In this document: piece by piece, positions 10,365-19,149 of the stretch
Layout of the letters: each line of letters opens with the position of its first letter
How positions within the stretch are numbered: the first letter of the stretch is position 1
Assembly (NCBI RefSeq): GCF_050947875.1
Contig: NC_134570.1
Coordinates: 225,789,265 to 225,853,264, forward strand
Direction of reading: 5' to 3'
Source: Dermacentor variabilis
Lineage: Eukaryota > Arthropoda > Arachnida > Ixodida > Ixodidae
Length of the DNA: 64,000 bases
Notes under the pieces: model-generated
The model's input: only the letters and a program-made list of their open reading frames with translations
What the model was told of the DNA's origin: nothing
The model's database searches: none
Translations under genes and position numbers: made by a program

Positions 10365-12455
10365 ATGGATGACACCCAGGACACAGTGCCCGGGTTTCGT
10401 CTCGGCACACCACAGCCTCGCTCGCGAGCACTGGACTTGCTACTTTTGGAGGCCCGCCGCGTGCTAGGTTCAGAAGGGATGCCAAAGCGCCTGTCACCGA
10501 CAACCCGTAAGAACGCCGGCCGCAAGAACGCCAACCGCCACGCACGTGGCAACCGCCATCGCCGAGAGGCCGCCAACACCACTGCCGCCGCAGCATCTCT
10601 CGCCGAGATGGAAAGCGACAGCAATGCCTCAGCGCCTACGTCTCCGAGTAGCAGCACGATCTCCTCCTCGCCGGCCACCAGCTCTGACAGCACGGAGTCG
10701 TCGCCATCGCTCAGCGCCTCGTGTAGCGGGTCACCAACCTCTAATCCCACGAGGTCTGATCGTTCGTCGTCTGCATCATTGCCTGCCTCACCGCTGACTC
10801 GCGTTGACAACGAAACCACGACCGCGGCAGCGACGGAAAGCAGCCCACCGCCATCTCTCGAAGCTCCGCAACATGGCGAAAAACAAGCGAACGACTCCCG
10901 CCGGCGCCATGACAGCCACCCGGCATCACCTTCCCTAGCCCTCCACGTGGCAGCGGTTGCCGAGCATTCGCAGAACGGGCCAGCTCCCCAATCAAGCGCC
11001 GACAAGTCGAACGGGGAACAACAAAAGCCCCCACTGGCCGAGCCACCCACTCGTCCGCGCCCGACAGAGCGAGAGGGAGAGGGTCAGTCTCCCTCGCCAA
11101 TGACTCACGCCGGGGCCGCACCTGCGACAAGCTCTCAAGGTATGAGCAACGACGGCGCCGAAGTGAAAAAGGCAATGGGGGAAGGAATGCACTCCTCAAC
11201 CGACCCAGCTAGCTCGACGCACCCGCGCCCCAGCTGTGTTCTCGGGCCGCTCCAGCCGCTCGCTCCGCAAAGCAGCCAGCAGCAACAGCCCCACACCGAG
11301 CCAGAACGTCGCCCAGCACTCATCTCCGCCTCGGATTCAACCGAGCAGGCTAATAAACACAGCGCTAATCACCCCTCACTACCCAAGAGGGCCGGGAAAA
11401 GGAAGCCGCGCTACAGGCCTCTCGAGATGATCCCTCATACACCCTCGGTCGACGGCCCAGCTCCAGCAGAACGCGCTGACACGATCCTGTTTCGTCCCCA
11501 AGGGAAGAAAGGCAACTTCCTGAGACTGACGCAAGAATCTATCGCCGCACAGCTCTCAGCTATTCAGGGAGCACACCGCGTGCGGGTGAACTTTCGACGG
11601 AATGTTGTCGCCGTGGACGTGCTCCCGGAGGCAGAACTGTCACATCTCCTACAAGTCCGCACCGTCGGCGATGTGCCAGTGAGGGCGAAAGCTCTCACAA
11701 AAAACACCTGTGCTGGCACCATCTTCGGTGTCGACCGCTCGTTCGACGCGGACACAATAAGAGACCACCTTGAAGCCTCCGTGACCGTCCTCTCATGCGA
11801 GCGCAGGGGCCACAACATAGCGGTGCGATTCGCCGGCAACGCCGTTCCAGCCGAAGTGCTCCTCTTCAAGCAGCGTCGCACGGTTCGTCCCAGACTCCCG
11901 CGGCCACTCCAGTGCGACCGATGCGGCTTGTTTGGTCACGCCGGCGCAACATGTTCGCGCGATGCCCGCTGCCTCCGTTGCGGAGAATCACACGCCACCG
12001 CCGACTGCACCGCGCAGAGGCCGCGCTGCATTAACTGCAGCGGGAATCACGCAACCTCGGAGCCGCGCTGCCCCAACTGGCAAATGGAGAGGAAGGCTGC
12101 CGTACTGTTGTCACTGTCGCCAGAGCCTCTCACGCGACAGCAGGCGATCGCTAAAGCTCGCGCCTCATCAGACGCCATCCGACGGAAGCAAGGAGCAGCC
12201 TCCCGTCCTTCCGCGGTCGTACAACCTGGGTTGTCATATAGAGACGCGCTCAGCGGTGGCGGCGCCCAGCCGGCGGAGCAAGCGCAGACGGAACAGCCCA
12301 CTACCTCCGCCACCTCCGATCCAAAGGATGCAGTTATTGCGGCCCTCGCAGCAGCACTGCGCGTCCTCATAGAGACAGCAGCGATGGACGACACCACTCG
12401 GCAAATGTGCGTCGCGGCACTTGCAGCCCAGCAAGCCCTGCCCCAGCATGGATAG
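10365..12455 (+). CDS. ORF1 (Gag-like nucleic-acid-binding protein) of nested R1/I element
   Basis: This is a 696-aa protein that should coat the element RNA and form the ribonucleoprotein used in target-primed reverse transcription. The ATG at 10365 is chosen because upstream codons of the open frame are not ATG. The first half is low-complexity (Ser/Thr/Pro/Ala-rich, probably disordered). It is followed by a folded region (ETILFRPQ-like segment near residue 370 onward) and three consecutive zinc knuckles (CDRCGLFGHAGATC, CLRCGESHATADC and CINCSGNHATSEPRC, about 11910-12075). The C-terminus is Ala/Gln-rich. Its stop overlaps the ORF2 start in ATGGATAG (12448-12455), suggesting coupled reinitiation. 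No lesion is seen over about 2.1 kb, consistent with a young copy. Confidence 0.92.
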   Translation: MDDTQDTVPGFRLGTPQPRSRALDLLLLEARRVLGSEGMPKRLSPTTRKNAGRKNANRHARGNRHRREAANTTAAAASLAEMESDSNASAPTSPSSSTISSSPATSSDSTESSPSLSASCSGSPTSNPTRSDRSSSASLPASPLTRVDNETTTAAATESSPPPSLEAPQHGEKQANDSRRRHDSHPASPSLALHVAAVAEHSQNGPAPQSSADKSNGEQQKPPLAEPPTRPRPTEREGEGQSPSPMTHAGAAPATSSQGMSNDGAEVKKAMGEGMHSSTDPASSTHPRPSCVLGPLQPLAPQSSQQQQPHTEPERRPALISASDSTEQANKHSANHPSLPKRAGKRKPRYRPLEMIPHTPSVDGPAPAERADTILFRPQGKKGNFLRLTQESIAAQLSAIQGAHRVRVNFRRNVVAVDVLPEAELSHLLQVRTVGDVPVRAKALTKNTCAGTIFGVDRSFDADTIRDHLEASVTVLSCERRGHNIAVRFAGNAVPAEVLLFKQRRTVRPRLPRPLQCDRCGLFGHAGATCSRDARCLRCGESHATADCTAQRPRCINCSGNHATSEPRCPNWQMERKAAVLLSLSPEPLTRQQAIAKARASSDAIRRKQGAASRPSAVVQPGLSYRDALSGGGAQPAEQAQTEQPTTSATSDPKDAVIAALAAALRVLIETAAMDDTTRQMCVAALAAQQALPQHG

Positions 12456-15400
12456 GCGATCTCCGAAACGTCGGCCGCGCATCCTCCAGTGGAATGTCCG
12501 CTCGATGCGCTGCCGTCACGCTGAACTCGCCGAGCACCTCTCACTACACGAATACGATGTGCTCGCGCTACAAGAAACTTACGCGCGTCCCGGCGAGTTT
12601 AACCTCCCCGGATTTGTGGCCTATCACAGTGCCACCGAATGCCAGTCGCAGACCTGCAACAAGACTCATTGCTGCGACCCGCTGCATTCGCCTGGACGGT
12701 CCCGCGCATCTCTGTATGTTCGCGCATGTCTCGCGCAAGCCGACGTAAATGTCACCGACATCGTGACCAGTGGAATCGAGTGCGTGGCCGTGACTGTGCG
12801 TGTTGGGGGTGCCGACACCTGTGTCGCCAGTGTTTATGTTCGGCCCGTGCGTCGGTGGGACACCTCGTTCGTGGTTGCGCTTGTCGCTCGCATCGGAGGT
12901 GACTGTGTGGTGTTGGGTGACTTCAACAGTCACCACACAACATGGGGGTGCCCGCACACCGAGCCGCGAGGTAGGGACTTGCTGAACTCCATCCTCTCTG
13001 CGGGCCTCCTACTTCTCAACACCGGCAGTCCCACATTCGTGCGCCGGGCTGCGCGGAAGAGCGCCATCGACTTGTCGCTTGTGAGCGAGGGTTGCCACTA
13101 CGAGTGGCGACGCAGCCCCGACACTCAGGGCTCCGATCATTACCCGATCTCCCTCGAGCCGCACGCTACAGCCCATGGACCGCGGCGCTCCTATCGTGTT
13201 ACCGACTGGACACAGTTTCGGAAACTCTGTGCCACGCCCCCTACTGCGAACACGGACTTCCTGACTCACGTGACACGTTGTGTCGACGCCGCCACGAAAT
13301 GCTGTTCTGTGCCTGCGGGAACGCCGGTGCCCGACATCAAGCTGCTTAACCTTCGAGCTGTCCGGCGCCGCGCTGAACATCGAGCCATCAAGAGTGACAG
13401 GAGAGAGGATTGGACTCTCTACAATCGCCTTGATGCGGCGTGCCGCCGTCATGCCAGGCAGCGGCGCAATCAGAGCTGGAGCAGTTTGTGTGTGTCGCTC
13501 GACGATACGCGCAACAGATCGCGCCCGTGGCGCATTCTCGGCGCTCTCCTTCGACCAAAGGTCCCTCGCTGTCCTGCACTTTCCATCGCGGTCGCACAGG
13601 GCTTGAGCGCAGAGCAGCTCGCGGACGCGTTCGCCGCCGCCTTTGCACCGCCGCCGCCGTTGCTTCCGCCCGATGGCCCAGTTTTCGAGCTTCCTGAGCA
13701 CAACAAAGCCGCTCTCCTCGCGCCGCTTCGCTACTTCCCGACGAACGGAATTCTGCAGCAGGTGAAGGCGCTGTGCACGGAGGACTTCACCTTGAGCGAG
13801 CTCCGCATCGTGCTCAACGCTCGTAGGCGACGTTCTGCGCCGGGCGCGGATGGAATCACCTACCAGACGTTGCGAAACATCGACGACGAGCAGCTCCCAT
13901 CGCTGTTGGAGGTGTACAACCGCGTCTGGCGCACCGGCGTCGTCCCTCCCGAGTGGAAAGAAGCAACCGTGGTACCTCTCCTCAAGAGTGGCAAACCGCG
14001 AAGCAGTGTGAGCTCCTACCGCCCGGTTTCACTCACGTCTGTCGCCGGTAAGACATTCGAAGCTATGGCACTTCGTCGTCTGGAGTGGATTGCGGCGGCA
14101 CTCGACGCATTCGCTCCCGAGCAGAGCGGCTTCCGCCGGCTGCGCGCAACGGCTGACGCCCTGGCCGAGGTTGTCGCTACTCTCGAGCAGGCGGCGAGCC
14201 GTTGCGAGGCCGGCTACCTCGTCCTGCTTGATGTACAGGGCGCCTTCGATGGGCTGCCGCATTCTACGATCGTCAGTGCGCTGCACGAGCTCGGCGTCAC
14301 CGACCGGCTACTCGACTACGTGCGAGCCTTCTTGTCTGATCGCACGCTTCGGGTGCGGGTTGGAGGTGCGCTCAGCCGGCCGCGCAGTGTGTTTTCTGGT
14401 GTTCCGCAGGGCAGTGTTTTGAGCCCCTTTTTGTTTAATCTTGCCCTCGCGCGACTTCCGGACTACATCCCAAAAGCGATGTCGCACGAAGTACGGGTTG
14501 CAATCTACGCTGACGACATCGCCCTCTTTGCGACTGGCCCTACTCAAGTCGGCTATCAGGTGCGTGCATCTGTCCAGACTGCAATTGACGCGGTGGACCA
14601 GTACATGGGAAGCATCGGGCTCCAGCTGTCGGTGACCAAAACAGAGGCACTACTGGTACACCCGCGAGGAACGCGAGCACGTTCCGAAGCGCCACCGCTC
14701 ACTCTGCGCCGTTGCCCGCTCCCGTGGCGCAAGAGCGTCCGTTACCTCGGCCTGCAGATCGACTGCCGAGTCAACTTCAATGCGGCCGTCTCCCACATCT
14801 GCAAGCAATCAAGGAAAGTCGCCAGCGCCGCGCGCTCTCTTCTCGCGCGTGGACACGGATGCACGCCGCAACTCGCACTGCGCGTTTACAACTCTGTGGC
14901 CACATCGAGGGCACTCTACGCCCTCCCCACCACCAACGCTCGAGCGGCGAATTGGAATGCCATTGACATGGCGCACCGTACTGCGGTGCGAGAATTATAC
15001 GGCCTCCCCCGCTCCTCCCAAGTAGGGGCGACACTCGCGGAAGTGGGCAACTGGCCGCCATCGCTTCGTGCACGAAAGCAGGCGCTCCACCACATTGAGC
15101 GCCTGCAGCGCTCACCACAGGGCCAGCGGCTCGTCTGCAGACTCCACTCCCTGCCGAACTCGGGAATGGGCAAGTGCGCCACCGAGTTCTCAAAGCTCAT
15201 CGGGTCGTCGCCACAGTTCGTCTCCCTGCCGTACTACTCCAGTCTGCTCGACGTGAACATCGCGGTGCCTGGCGTCGCATCAAAGCGCCGAACTGCGGTG
15301 TGCGCCATGAGGCAGGAGACCGCCTCCCTACTGCACGAGCGACTGGCAGGACGACTTCTCGTCTACACCGATGGCTCGGTGACGCCGGACGGGTCTGGTG

Positions 15401-16197
15401 CTGCGGCTTGCACGGCACCGGACATCTCGGAAACGCGCCAGGGCCGACTGCGCTTTGCCGCGTCATCGACAGTGGCCGAACTCGCCGCCATCGATCTCGC
15501 TGCCGACCTTCTTTTGGAACATCCGAACATTGTGTCAGCGGCCATTCTCACTGACTCTCGTGCGGCGCTTTGCATGCTGGCCAGGGACTACGGCGGAGTG
15601 CCCCTTGTTGTTCGAGTTGGCTGCAAGCTGCGACACATCGTGAATCAAGGCTGCGACCTGGCGCTTCAATGGATACCCGCGCATATCGGATTGCCAGGCA
15701 ACGAGGAGGCTGACTCCCTCGCCAAGGCGGCGCACGGTGAGCGCTTTCCCCTAACCCACTTGGTGACGAGCTTCGACGCGGCCAAGACAGCGGTTCTGCG
15801 CAGCCTCACTGCGCAACATCCCGATCGGCGCGTCGCGGCGGGAACGCCCCCGCGCCTGCTCCCGCGTGCGGGCCTCTCTCGGGCTGACTGCGCCTTCCTT
15901 CTCCGCCTGCGCATCGGCTGCTACAAAACAGCGGCGCGCACACACAGGCTCACGGGAACCGGCAGCCCCGTGTGTGGTAACTGCGACGACGTGGAGACAC
16001 TAGAACACCTTCTGCTTCACTGCCCGGCCTTCGAGACCGAGAGGGAGACTCTGTACGCCTCCTACCGCCGATATGGCTTGCCATGCACCACCCTGCAGTG
16101 CCTACTCTTCCCCAATGCTCACAGTTCCATCACCAAGCGTGCATTTTCGGCATTGATGGAATTCTGTGAAGCAACACACCTCAGAGCGCGGCTGTAG
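12448..16197 (+). CDS. ORF2 endonuclease/reverse transcriptase/RNase H of nested R1/I element
   Basis: This 1249-aa enzyme nicks the target DNA and copies the element RNA there. The AP-type endonuclease comes first (ILQWNVRSMR, LQETYA, VVLGDFNSHHTTWG, GSDHYPI). The reverse transcriptase follows (YRPVSLTSVAGK, VLLDVQGAFDGLPH, FSGVPQGSVLSPFLFNLAL), with catalytic YADD at 14506-14517. Near the C-terminus an RNase H domain shows YTDGSVTPDGSGAA, STVAELAAIDLA, LTDSRAAL and PAHIGLPGNEEADSLAKAA. A Cys/His motif (CGNCDDVETLEHLLLHC) closes the protein. The ATG at 12448 is used rather than the non-ATG upstream codons; it overlaps the ORF1 stop by eight bases. All visible catalytic residues are present and the frame is fully open, so the enzyme may be functional. 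Confidence 0.95.
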   Translation: MDRRSPKRRPRILQWNVRSMRCRHAELAEHLSLHEYDVLALQETYARPGEFNLPGFVAYHSATECQSQTCNKTHCCDPLHSPGRSRASLYVRACLAQADVNVTDIVTSGIECVAVTVRVGGADTCVASVYVRPVRRWDTSFVVALVARIGGDCVVLGDFNSHHTTWGCPHTEPRGRDLLNSILSAGLLLLNTGSPTFVRRAARKSAIDLSLVSEGCHYEWRRSPDTQGSDHYPISLEPHATAHGPRRSYRVTDWTQFRKLCATPPTANTDFLTHVTRCVDAATKCCSVPAGTPVPDIKLLNLRAVRRRAEHRAIKSDRREDWTLYNRLDAACRRHARQRRNQSWSSLCVSLDDTRNRSRPWRILGALLRPKVPRCPALSIAVAQGLSAEQLADAFAAAFAPPPPLLPPDGPVFELPEHNKAALLAPLRYFPTNGILQQVKALCTEDFTLSELRIVLNARRRRSAPGADGITYQTLRNIDDEQLPSLLEVYNRVWRTGVVPPEWKEATVVPLLKSGKPRSSVSSYRPVSLTSVAGKTFEAMALRRLEWIAAALDAFAPEQSGFRRLRATADALAEVVATLEQAASRCEAGYLVLLDVQGAFDGLPHSTIVSALHELGVTDRLLDYVRAFLSDRTLRVRVGGALSRPRSVFSGVPQGSVLSPFLFNLALARLPDYIPKAMSHEVRVAIYADDIALFATGPTQVGYQVRASVQTAIDAVDQYMGSIGLQLSVTKTEALLVHPRGTRARSEAPPLTLRRCPLPWRKSVRYLGLQIDCRVNFNAAVSHICKQSRKVASAARSLLARGHGCTPQLALRVYNSVATSRALYALPTTNARAANWNAIDMAHRTAVRELYGLPRSSQVGATLAEVGNWPPSLRARKQALHHIERLQRSPQGQRLVCRLHSLPNSGMGKCATEFSKLIGSSPQFVSLPYYSSLLDVNIAVPGVASKRRTAVCAMRQETASLLHERLAGRLLVYTDGSVTPDGSGAAACTAPDISETRQGRLRFAASSTVAELAAIDLAADLLLEHPNIVSAAILTDSRAALCMLARDYGGVPLVVRVGCKLRHIVNQGCDLALQWIPAHIGLPGNEEADSLAKAAHGERFPLTHLVTSFDAAKTAVLRSLTAQHPDRRVAAGTPPRLLPRAGLSRADCAFLLRLRIGCYKTAARTHRLTGTGSPVCGNCDDVETLEHLLLHCPAFETERETLYASYRRYGLPCTTLQCLLFPNAHSSITKRAFSALMEFCEATHLRARL

Positions 16198-16403
16198 GCC
16201 CCGCAAACGCTTTGCTACATTGTCGCATTTTCTTTTTCGCTATTCCGGTCTCTCTCTCCTTTTTACTTCCGGTCACTATCTCCATCTTTTTCTCCCCACA
16301 CCCCTTTCCCCGTGCAGTGCTGTTGAGGTGTCCTCCTGTGAGAGACAGTTACGGCACTGCACTTATCTCTTCCACTTCTCTTTAAAAATCACTTCACACA
16401 CAC
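16198..16403 (+). other. 3' UTR and CA-rich tail of nested R1/I element
   Basis: A pyrimidine-rich 3' UTR ends in TTCACACACACAC directly before the target duplication. There is no poly(A) tail or AATAAA, consistent with I/R1-type tails of simple repeats. Confidence 0.7.
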
Positions 16404-18261
16404 ACTACAGGCGCTTTGTCAAGGACTTTTCACGCATCGCCGAGCCGTTGACACGTCTAACTAAATGTGATGTTGAGTTCAAATGGGAAACGCCTCAGGC
16501 AGACGCATTTGAAGAACTCAAACGACGCATGCAGTCGCCACCGGTAGTTGCGCACTTCGACGAGTACGCCGATACAGAAATCCATACTGACGCCAGTAGC
16601 CTAGGCCTCGGTGCCGTTCTAGTCCAGAGGAGAAACGGAGTCGAACAGGTGATAGCTTACGCTAGCCGGTCGCTGTCAAAAGCGGAAGGCAACTATTCTA
16701 CGACCGAAAAGGAATGCCTCGCCATCGTTTGGGCTACAGCTAAATTTCGCCCTTATCTTTATGGCAGGCCATTCAAAGTTGTCAGTGACCATCACGTGTT
16801 GTGTTGGCTACCGAGTATAAAGGATCATTCAGGACGACTGGCGCGGTGGAGCCTCAGACTACAAGAATACGACATCACTGTAACCTACAAGTCCGGACGA
16901 AAACACTCCGATGCCGACTGCCTATCACGCGCCCCCATTGACCCGCCGCCGCAAGACGACGAGAATGACGACGCATTCCTTGGAATGATAAGCGCGGAAG
17001 ACTTCGCTGCACAGCAACGGGCAGACGCGGAGCTAAAAGGCCTCGTCGAATATTTGGAAGGGCACACCGACGTTGTCCCCAGGGCGTTTAAGCGCGGATT
17101 ATCTTCCTTCACGCTTCAAAACAATCTACTCGTGAAGAAGAACTTTTCACCAGTCCGCGCCAACTACCTTCTTGTTGTCCCGTCAGGACTTCGTCCAGAA
17201 GTATTGCACGCCCTACTTGACGATCCGACCTCTGGTCACCTAGGATTTTCCCGGACACTATCGAGGATACAAGAAAAGTATTATTGGCCGCACCTGACCG
17301 CCGACGTCACCCGTTATGTCAGAAAATGCCGAGACTGTCAGCGACGCAGGACACCGCCGACAAGGCCAGCCGGATTACTACAACCAATCGAGCCTCCTTG
17401 CCGACCATTCCAGCAGATCGGGATGGACTTGCTGGGACCCTTTCCGACGTCAACAAACGGAAATGAGTGGATCGTCGTGGCGACGGACTACCTCACCCGC
17501 TTCGCTGAAACTAAAGCACTGCTGAAAGGTAGCGAAGCCGAAGTCGCGAAATTCTTTGTCGAAAACATCCTGCTGCGACATGGCGCCCCAGAAGTCCTCA
17601 TCACCGACAGAGGAACGGCCTTTACAGCGGAGCTCACTCAAGCCATTCTGAACTACAGTCAGACAAGGCACAGGAGGACAACGGCCTACCACCCGCAGAC
17701 GAATGGTCTTACGCAGCGGCTGAATAAGACCCTCGCCGACATGCTAGCGATGTACGTCGACGTCGAACACAAGACGTGGGATGCCGTCCTGCCGTACGTA
17801 ACATTCGCTTACAACACGGTGGTGCAAGAAACACACAGATCACGCCGTTGAAGTTGGTTTACGGCAGGAACCCGACGACGACGCTCGACGCCATGTTGCC
17901 GCACGTCACTGACGAAGAGAATCTTGACGTCGCTACCTATCTACAGCGCGCCGAAGAAGCCCGACAACTCGCCCACCTACGGATCAAAAGCCAGCAGCGT
18001 ACCGACAGCCGACACTACAACCTCCGACGACGGTTCGTCGAGTACCAGCCCGGCGACCGTGTTTGGGTATGGACCCCGATACGCCGACGAGGACTGAGTG
18101 AGAAACTACTGCGACGCTATTTCGGACCCTACAAGGTCATCCGACGTATTGGCGCACTGGACTATGAGGTCGTGCCAGACGGCATTTCGCATTCACAGCG
18201 GCGCCGCGCACGAACTGAAGTGGTCCACGTGGTGCGTCTTAAACCGTTTTACGGACGCTAA
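16404..18261 (+). pseudogene. pol: Gypsy Pol, 3' part: RNase H and integrase
   Basis: Pol resumes in frame with YRRFVKDFSRIAEPLTRLT, the connection after RT. RNase H shows EIHTDASSLGLGAVL, YASRSLSKAEGNYSTTEKECLA and DADCLSR. Integrase has an HHCC zinc-binding N-terminus (GHLGF...CRDCQ) and a core with MDLLGPFP and ITDRGTAF. Exactly 35 residues after the second Asp, the codon at 17714-17716 reads CAG (Gln), where the D,D-35-E active site needs Glu. The frame breaks near 17830 by one missing base in AACACACAG, just after FAYNTVVQET. The rest (TPLKLVYGRNPTTTL, QPGDRVWVWTP, FGPYKVIRRIG, the GPY/F module) is in the next frame to the stop at 18261. Integration by this copy's own enzyme is therefore unlikely. 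Confidence 0.92.
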
Positions 18262-18347
18262 CGAACTTCCCTTATTTTGTTGTTTTCTTTGCTACGAGAG
18301 CTTATTTATTACTTTCGTTTGTTTGCAGCATCGGGTCGATGCTTTTT

Positions 18348-18360
18348 AAGAGGGGGGTAA
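18348..18360 (+). other. Gypsy polypurine tract
   Basis: AAGAGGGGGGTAA sits directly against the right LTR, where plus-strand DNA synthesis is primed. Confidence 0.8.
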
Positions 18361-18774
18361 TGACACGTGTACTTATCTTTATCGGGCGACCACGTTTGGC
18401 CGCCTAACAAATGTTATCGTGCAGCGCAGGGCGCGCCTGCATGTAAAAGAAGTTTCTGGAAAGTTTTCGATGCTTCTATCCGCTGTCTGTTGTCGCCTAA
18501 CTTTGTGTTTTCTGATTTTATCGCGTGACGCGAATAGTGTAGAACTTTGTGGAAGACACGCGGGTCCCATCGGTTAATCTGGAACATTCGACGGCTGATC
18601 TATAAAAGCCGACGCGCTTTACCCGCTGATCAGATTTTCGACGATCGCCGACCGTGTTCGCCGCTATCGTTGTGCTATAAGTGTAGCCTCTTTTGTGGGC
18701 ACAGGTTCGCCCAATAAAAGTTTTGTGTTTCACAGTATTGCTACTGTGTTCGTTGACGTCACGACCACGTGACA
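18361..18774 (+). repeat. Gypsy right LTR
   Basis: This matches the left LTR over its whole length apart from one substitution and a 4-base deletion after the AATAAA. It is followed by ATAC, the right target duplication. Confidence 0.96.
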
Positions 18775-19068
18775 ATACTAACTCAGCCACGCTAGCTCCT
18801 ATGAGTGGCTCTCTGACGGCTAAATTAATATTTAGTACGTAATATTTTAAGATTGTTTTTAACTAGTATATGCACTTGAACTGACTTAACTTAGGGTTGT
18901 GCAGCTTTGCTAAGGTTCACTTCTTTATTTATTTAACCCATTAGGGACCGGTTTCCTTTTTTTTCTTGCTATCTTGAAATCAATCTAATATAATAACTTA
19001 CTTTTATACTAATAATTCACATGCAAAAAATTATTACTCTTGCCTAAATAATTTTTGAAATATAGCCC

Positions 19069-19084
19069 GTGACCATATGGTCAC
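19069..19084. repeat. piggyBac subterminal palindrome, left copy
   Basis: The perfect 16-bp palindrome GTGACCATATGGTCAC lies about 130 bases inside the left end; an identical copy lies at 21438-21453, only about 16 bases inside the right end. The asymmetrical spacing resembles the asymmetric internal repeats known for piggyBac ends. Confidence 0.85.
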
Positions 19085-19149
19085 ACTGGGCCCTTACGCT
19101 ACAGCAAAATACGCGAAGTGAAAAACGTTTATTTCAAGCCATGAAACAT

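Larger units (their letters stand above)
10168..16403 (+). mobile_element. Full-length R1/I-group non-LTR retrotransposon nested in Gypsy pol
   Basis: A 6236-bp insertion is flanked by a perfect 10-bp target duplication ACTACAGGCG (10158-10167 and 16404-16413). It has a 5' leader, ORF1 with three zinc knuckles, and ORF2 with endonuclease, RT, RNase H and a terminal CCHC. It ends in a short CA-rich tail rather than poly(A). It is strikingly GC-rich against its AT-rich surroundings. RNase H plus an AP-type endonuclease points to the I/R1/Tad group; assigning the exact clade needs a phylogeny. Both ORFs are open throughout, so this may be a competent copy. Confidence 0.93.
6561..18774 (+). mobile_element. 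Ty3/Gypsy LTR retrotransposon, interrupted by a non-LTR element
   Basis: The element has LTRs of 418 and 414 bp starting TG and ending CA, and a 4-bp target duplication ATAC (6557-6560 and 18775-18778). Gag carries a CCHC knuckle; pol runs protease, RT, RNase H, integrase; and a purine-rich tract abuts the right LTR. No envelope frame is seen. Domain order with integrase last identifies Ty3/Gypsy. Removing the insertion at 10168-16403 plus one target copy leaves about 6 kb, normal for the family. The two LTRs differ by one substitution (in TCGCCGAAC versus TCGCCTAAC) and one 4-bp indel, so the insertion is recent. Despite that, pol carries three coding lesions, described under its two parts. 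Confidence 0.96.
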
